From a bacterium (GTDB lineage Bacteria > Sysuimicrobiota > Sysuimicrobiia > Sysuimicrobiales > Segetimicrobiaceae), in contig DASSXJ010000068.1 in the NCBI GenBank assembly GCA_035703895.1, positions 1-43,633 on the forward strand: DNA of 43,633 nucleotides, given 5' to 3'. The position numbers and the translations under genes are program-made. Positions 40,845 to 43,633 of this stretch are shown here, piece by piece. Position 1 is the first letter of the stretch. Every line of letters starts with the position of its first letter. The notes beneath the pieces are model-generated. The model was not told the origin of the DNA and made no database searches. It saw nothing but the letters and a program-made list of their open reading frames with translations.

Positions 40845-42464
40845 TCATTTGGCGAGCCAGACGTCCGCGAAGCTCTGCTGAAACGCCGGGTGCGGCACGA
40901 ATCCGCTCACATACGGCCGGTGGGCGTGGGCGGTCGAGCGGTGGCAGTAGATCGGACCCGGGAGATACTCGAGCCACAGCTCCTGGACCTTCGTGTAGGC
41001 CGACTTTCGCGCCCCCCGCTCAAGGGTCGTGGCGCCCTTGCGGATCTCGTCGACGTAGCCGGGAATCATGTCCGGCGTCAGACCGAGATAGTTGGCCGGG
41101 ACAGGCGGAAAGAACAACCCGGCCGAGTACGTGAGGGCCGGATCCGTCGATCCCCGCGGTGGGTAGTCGACACAGGCGAAGAAGTCTTTGGTCTGATTCA
41201 GCCGGGCCGCCCACTGCGCGATGTCCACCTCTTCGATGGCCGGCCGGTATCCGGCGGACGCGAAGGTCGCCTGCAGCAGCGTAGAGATCTGCTTGAACTC
41301 GGGGTACCCCGACGGCACGAGGAAGCTGAAGTTGAGCCCCCGCCCCTTGGGGTAGCCGGCCTTCTCCAGCAGCTTTCCCACGGTGTCCGGGTTGTACGAG
41401 TACGCGTTCTCCGTCTTCGGGTCGAACGCCCAATGCTGCGGGGTAAACGGGCTGTTGTCGACGCGCCCCAGGCCGGCTAGGAAATTCTTGATGAATCCCT
41501 GGCGGTCGAGGGCCCACGCCATCGCCTGCCGCATCTCCAGCTTGTTGAAGGGCGGCTTACGCATGTTCAGGTATACGAGGAACATCTGGTCCGCCGGCGG
41601 GACGACCGCGACGGCGATGCTCTTGTCGGCGCGGAGGCGCGGAACCTCCTGCAGGCTAAAATCGTAGACGAGGTCGACGTCACCGGCGAGGAGCTGCGAG
41701 ATGCGGGTCTGGAGCTCGGTCACCGGCCGGAGTATGATTTTGTCGACGTGTCCGGCCCGCGCCTCGTTCCAGTAGTTCGGGTTTCGCTCGAGGGTGACAT
41801 GGTCGTTCGGGATCCACTCCACAAACTTGTAGGGCCCCGAGCCAATGGGGTTCTTCTTGGCCAGATCCGTCCCCATGCTGCGCGGCACGATATCCACGTA
41901 CGTGAAGGCGGGGATGAGCTGGTTCTCGATCGTCTCGGTCTTGATCTTGAGATGGGTGTCGTCGAGCACCTGCACGTCTTTGATCGGCGCAACGAACCCT
42001 CGCAACCATGATCCCACCTTGGGATCGCGGATGCTGTCGAGGGTGAACTTCACATCCTCGGCGGTGAGCTTCTCGCCGTTGTGGAAGGTCACGCCGCTGG
42101 GAAGCGCGACCACCAGGCTGGTGTTGTTATCCGTCCAGACGAACGATTTTGCCAGCTTCGGTTTGACTTGAAAGGTCGTCGGATCCTGGTACGAGAGTTG
42201 GTCGAAGATGTTGGTTTTGGTCACTTTCCAGACGTTCAGCGTGCCGTTCCAGGGGTGCAGCGTGTTGATGTCGACCGACTGGCTGACCGTCAGCGTCCCG
42301 CCGCGCTTCGGCTGGCCGGTCGCCGGCGTGGCCACCGCGTGCGCCAGGTCGCGCAGGACGGCCGGGGTTATTCCCGAAGCCGTCCCCGCCAGCGCCAGCC
42401 CGGCCTGGGACAGCAAACGGCGCCGCGAGATCGAGCGTGCCTCTCTCCTCAGCCGCTTCCCCAT
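40845..42464 (-). CDS. Peptide-type ABC transporter substrate-binding protein, Tat-exported
   Basis: 539 residues from ATG 42464 (GGGGAGGGATC just upstream). The front SISRRRLLSQAGLALAG has the twin-Arg pattern with a hydrophobic stretch. The mature part shows RGGTLTVSQSVDINTLHPWN, LPSGVTFHNGEKLTAEDVKF, PIGSGPYKFVEWIPNDHVTL and LEMRQAMAWALDRQGFIKNF, all SBP_bac_5 marks. First gene of the operon with two permeases and a Gfo/Idh/MocA enzyme, so the ligand may be an oligosaccharide or polyol rather than a peptide. Confidence 0.9.
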   Translation of the reverse strand: MGKRLRREARSISRRRLLSQAGLALAGTASGITPAVLRDLAHAVATPATGQPKRGGTLTVSQSVDINTLHPWNGTLNVWKVTKTNIFDQLSYQDPTTFQVKPKLAKSFVWTDNNTSLVVALPSGVTFHNGEKLTAEDVKFTLDSIRDPKVGSWLRGFVAPIKDVQVLDDTHLKIKTETIENQLIPAFTYVDIVPRSMGTDLAKKNPIGSGPYKFVEWIPNDHVTLERNPNYWNEARAGHVDKIILRPVTELQTRISQLLAGDVDLVYDFSLQEVPRLRADKSIAVAVVPPADQMFLVYLNMRKPPFNKLEMRQAMAWALDRQGFIKNFLAGLGRVDNSPFTPQHWAFDPKTENAYSYNPDTVGKLLEKAGYPKGRGLNFSFLVPSGYPEFKQISTLLQATFASAGYRPAIEEVDIAQWAARLNQTKDFFACVDYPPRGSTDPALTYSAGLFFPPVPANYLGLTPDMIPGYVDEIRKGATTLERGARKSAYTKVQELWLEYLPGPIYCHRSTAHAHRPYVSGFVPHPAFQQSFADVWLAK

Positions 42465-42588
42465 CCTGATCCCTCCCCGATCCAGATGAGAACGCTCCAA
42501 CGCCGCGATGGCGTCGCTGGGACATTCGCGTAGGGCGAACGGGCTCCCTTGAGGACGAGGCGAAACAGGAGCGCGGATGGCTGGGCGT

Positions 42589-43572
42589 TTAAGGCGTGAC
42601 GCTTACCTCCTTTGCGATTCTCCGGTCGCCGGCTGAGACCGTCCAGACGGTCACCGCATGGCCGAGATAACTCTCGAGCCCGCAAAAATCTGGCAGCCGG
42701 TGGGACGAGGCTCCCCGGGCATAGATCGTGACAGTGGGGGTGGTGAAGTACTCTTCATCACCATTTGCGCCGCGAAGCACAAAGGTACGCTTCTGGCAGT
42801 CAATCCCGACGAGGCTTCCCTGGCTCGGGGTGACTACCGGCTCGCCGGGGGGCGTCAAGACCGCGACGGTTTCCTGGACTACGGCGGGTGCAGGTGATGG
42901 TTGGCCGGCGGGGGGCTTGTCCGCGCTCGCCGCGGGCTTGTCCGTGCTCGTCGCGGGGGCGGCGGGCGAAGCGGGAGCGGACGTCGGAGGAGGCTGGGGG
43001 TGCGGCGTCGCAGCCGGAGGCGGGAGCGGCGCTGCCGGCTGCAAGCCCTTGGTTACTCGAGATGCGTGCCGGTCTTGCGGCCGAGGCTCGGAACGCCCTC
43101 GTGTCATCGGCGTCGTATCCGTCGGATGAGCGACGATTCGCTTCGACTCGATCACGGCCGCCGCCCGCGCGCTTGCCGCCGCAAGGATTTCGAGGCTGTT
43201 TCGCGAGTAATGCTCGGGCGTCTCCCCCCTTCGTGCGATCGCCTGCCGGTACTCGGCGGCCTGGCGGCGAAGCACCGCTGGGTCGTCGGCTGCCAGCTGG
43301 CGCCTCACCGCCACCAGCCCCTCCATCGCCACAGGATCGAGGGAGTTGTTTTGCAGAATTTCCAAGTATGCGTCCTGGGCCTCGCGCAGGCGCCCGGTCT
43401 CCGCCAGCAGCCGGGCGTTCGCTGACCTCGTTTGCGGATTGATCTTGTCCGCGGGAGCCTCGGACGCCGGTCGAGGCCTCTGCGGGCCGTTGCCGAGGTT
43501 GACGCCCATGATCCCCAGCGTGACGAGCGCAGAGGTGAGAAAGATCAGAACGAGTTGAACCGCTCTTCGCAT
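42589..43572 (-). CDS. Membrane-anchored protein with TPR-like, proline-rich and C-terminal domains
   Basis: 327 residues. One N-terminal helix (VQLVLIFLTSALVTLGIMGV) anchors it; residues 48-110 form a TPR-like helical repeat (LLAETGRLREAQDAYLEILQ). A long Pro/Ala-rich linker follows (about 175-240), and a C-terminal domain of about 80 residues that holds two Cys (GIDCQKRTFVL and PDFCGLESYL) and is beta-rich. The Cys may form a disulfide outside the membrane. I know no family name. It probably projects from the inner membrane through the linker; its partner is unknown. Confidence 0.65.
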   Translation of the reverse strand: MRRAVQLVLIFLTSALVTLGIMGVNLGNGPQRPRPASEAPADKINPQTRSANARLLAETGRLREAQDAYLEILQNNSLDPVAMEGLVAVRRQLAADDPAVLRRQAAEYRQAIARRGETPEHYSRNSLEILAAASARAAAVIESKRIVAHPTDTTPMTRGRSEPRPQDRHASRVTKGLQPAAPLPPPAATPHPQPPPTSAPASPAAPATSTDKPAASADKPPAGQPSPAPAVVQETVAVLTPPGEPVVTPSQGSLVGIDCQKRTFVLRGANGDEEYFTTPTVTIYARGASSHRLPDFCGLESYLGHAVTVWTVSAGDRRIAKEVSVTP

Positions 43573-43633
43573 CTACGATGGCCTTTGGCGGCCGCGAGTT
43601 GCTCGCATCGATTCACAATCCCGATTTATTGTC

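Overview
The window is GC-rich with long antisense shadow frames and tightly packed genes. It looks like a chromosomal segment of an uncultured, probably soil or sediment, heterotrophic bacterium. An AsmA-type envelope protein argues for a two-membrane (diderm) cell. The many peptide-type ABC binding proteins, VOC, SRPBCC and YCII proteins, an M29 aminopeptidase and an ECF sigma factor fit a large free-living genome. I cannot assign a phylum from the sequence alone.

Layout. 1-700: VapC-type toxin (cut by the window edge) and Phd/YefM antitoxin, minus strand, with a very clear promoter and operator. 746-4031: a degraded stretch bounded by a 46-nt tRNA-Thr 3' fragment and a full tRNA-Thr(CGT) in the same orientation. 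This is the geometry left by an element that integrated into a tRNA anticodon loop. It holds an HTH gene remnant, a frameshifted RNase II/RNB remnant, an SDR remnant and one intact peptide-type binding protein. 4332-9963: AsmA-like protein, two membrane proteins and a gamma-glutamyltransferase. 10129-13534: a promoter and three plus-strand genes (lipid kinase, MGDG-synthase-type glycosyltransferase, MFS protein) that read as a glycolipid synthesis and export unit. 13581-22321: a long minus-strand run with VOC protein, unknown protein, Tat-type amino-acid binding protein, amidohydrolase, SRPBCC protein plus a broken relative, and an operon of MTH1187-type thiamine-binding protein, peptide-type binding protein, two permeases and a YkoP-like protein. 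22451-27545: BaeRF-like protein, pyruvate kinase, thioredoxin reductase, NUDIX hydrolase, a small acidic protein and M29 aminopeptidase. 27644-29600: a 13-codon basic micro-ORF with a strong hairpin, a secreted Asp/Arg-rich protein and chrB with palindromes over its start region. 29623-33274: an ECF42-type sigma factor facing a four-gene operon (YCII/DGPF, BNR propeller, diglycine MoaD/ThiS-like protein, second YCII/DGPF). 33332-43572: MFS protein, alkaline-phosphatase-fold hydrolase, SthA transhydrogenase, an operon of binding protein, two permeases and Gfo/Idh/MocA oxidoreductase, and a membrane-anchored proline-rich protein.

The most interesting signal is a pair of near-identical 30-bp promoters (TGTCGA, 17 nt, CGAC). 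One precedes the YCII-BNR-ubiquitin-like operon. The other, about 8.6 kb away on the opposite strand, precedes a VOC gene that leads into the thiamine-binding/ABC operon. They match the published ECF42 promoter signature as I remember it, and the ECF42 gene lies beside the first. Together they suggest one local regulon joining YCII enzymes, a BNR propeller, a diglycine ubiquitin-like protein and a VOC protein.
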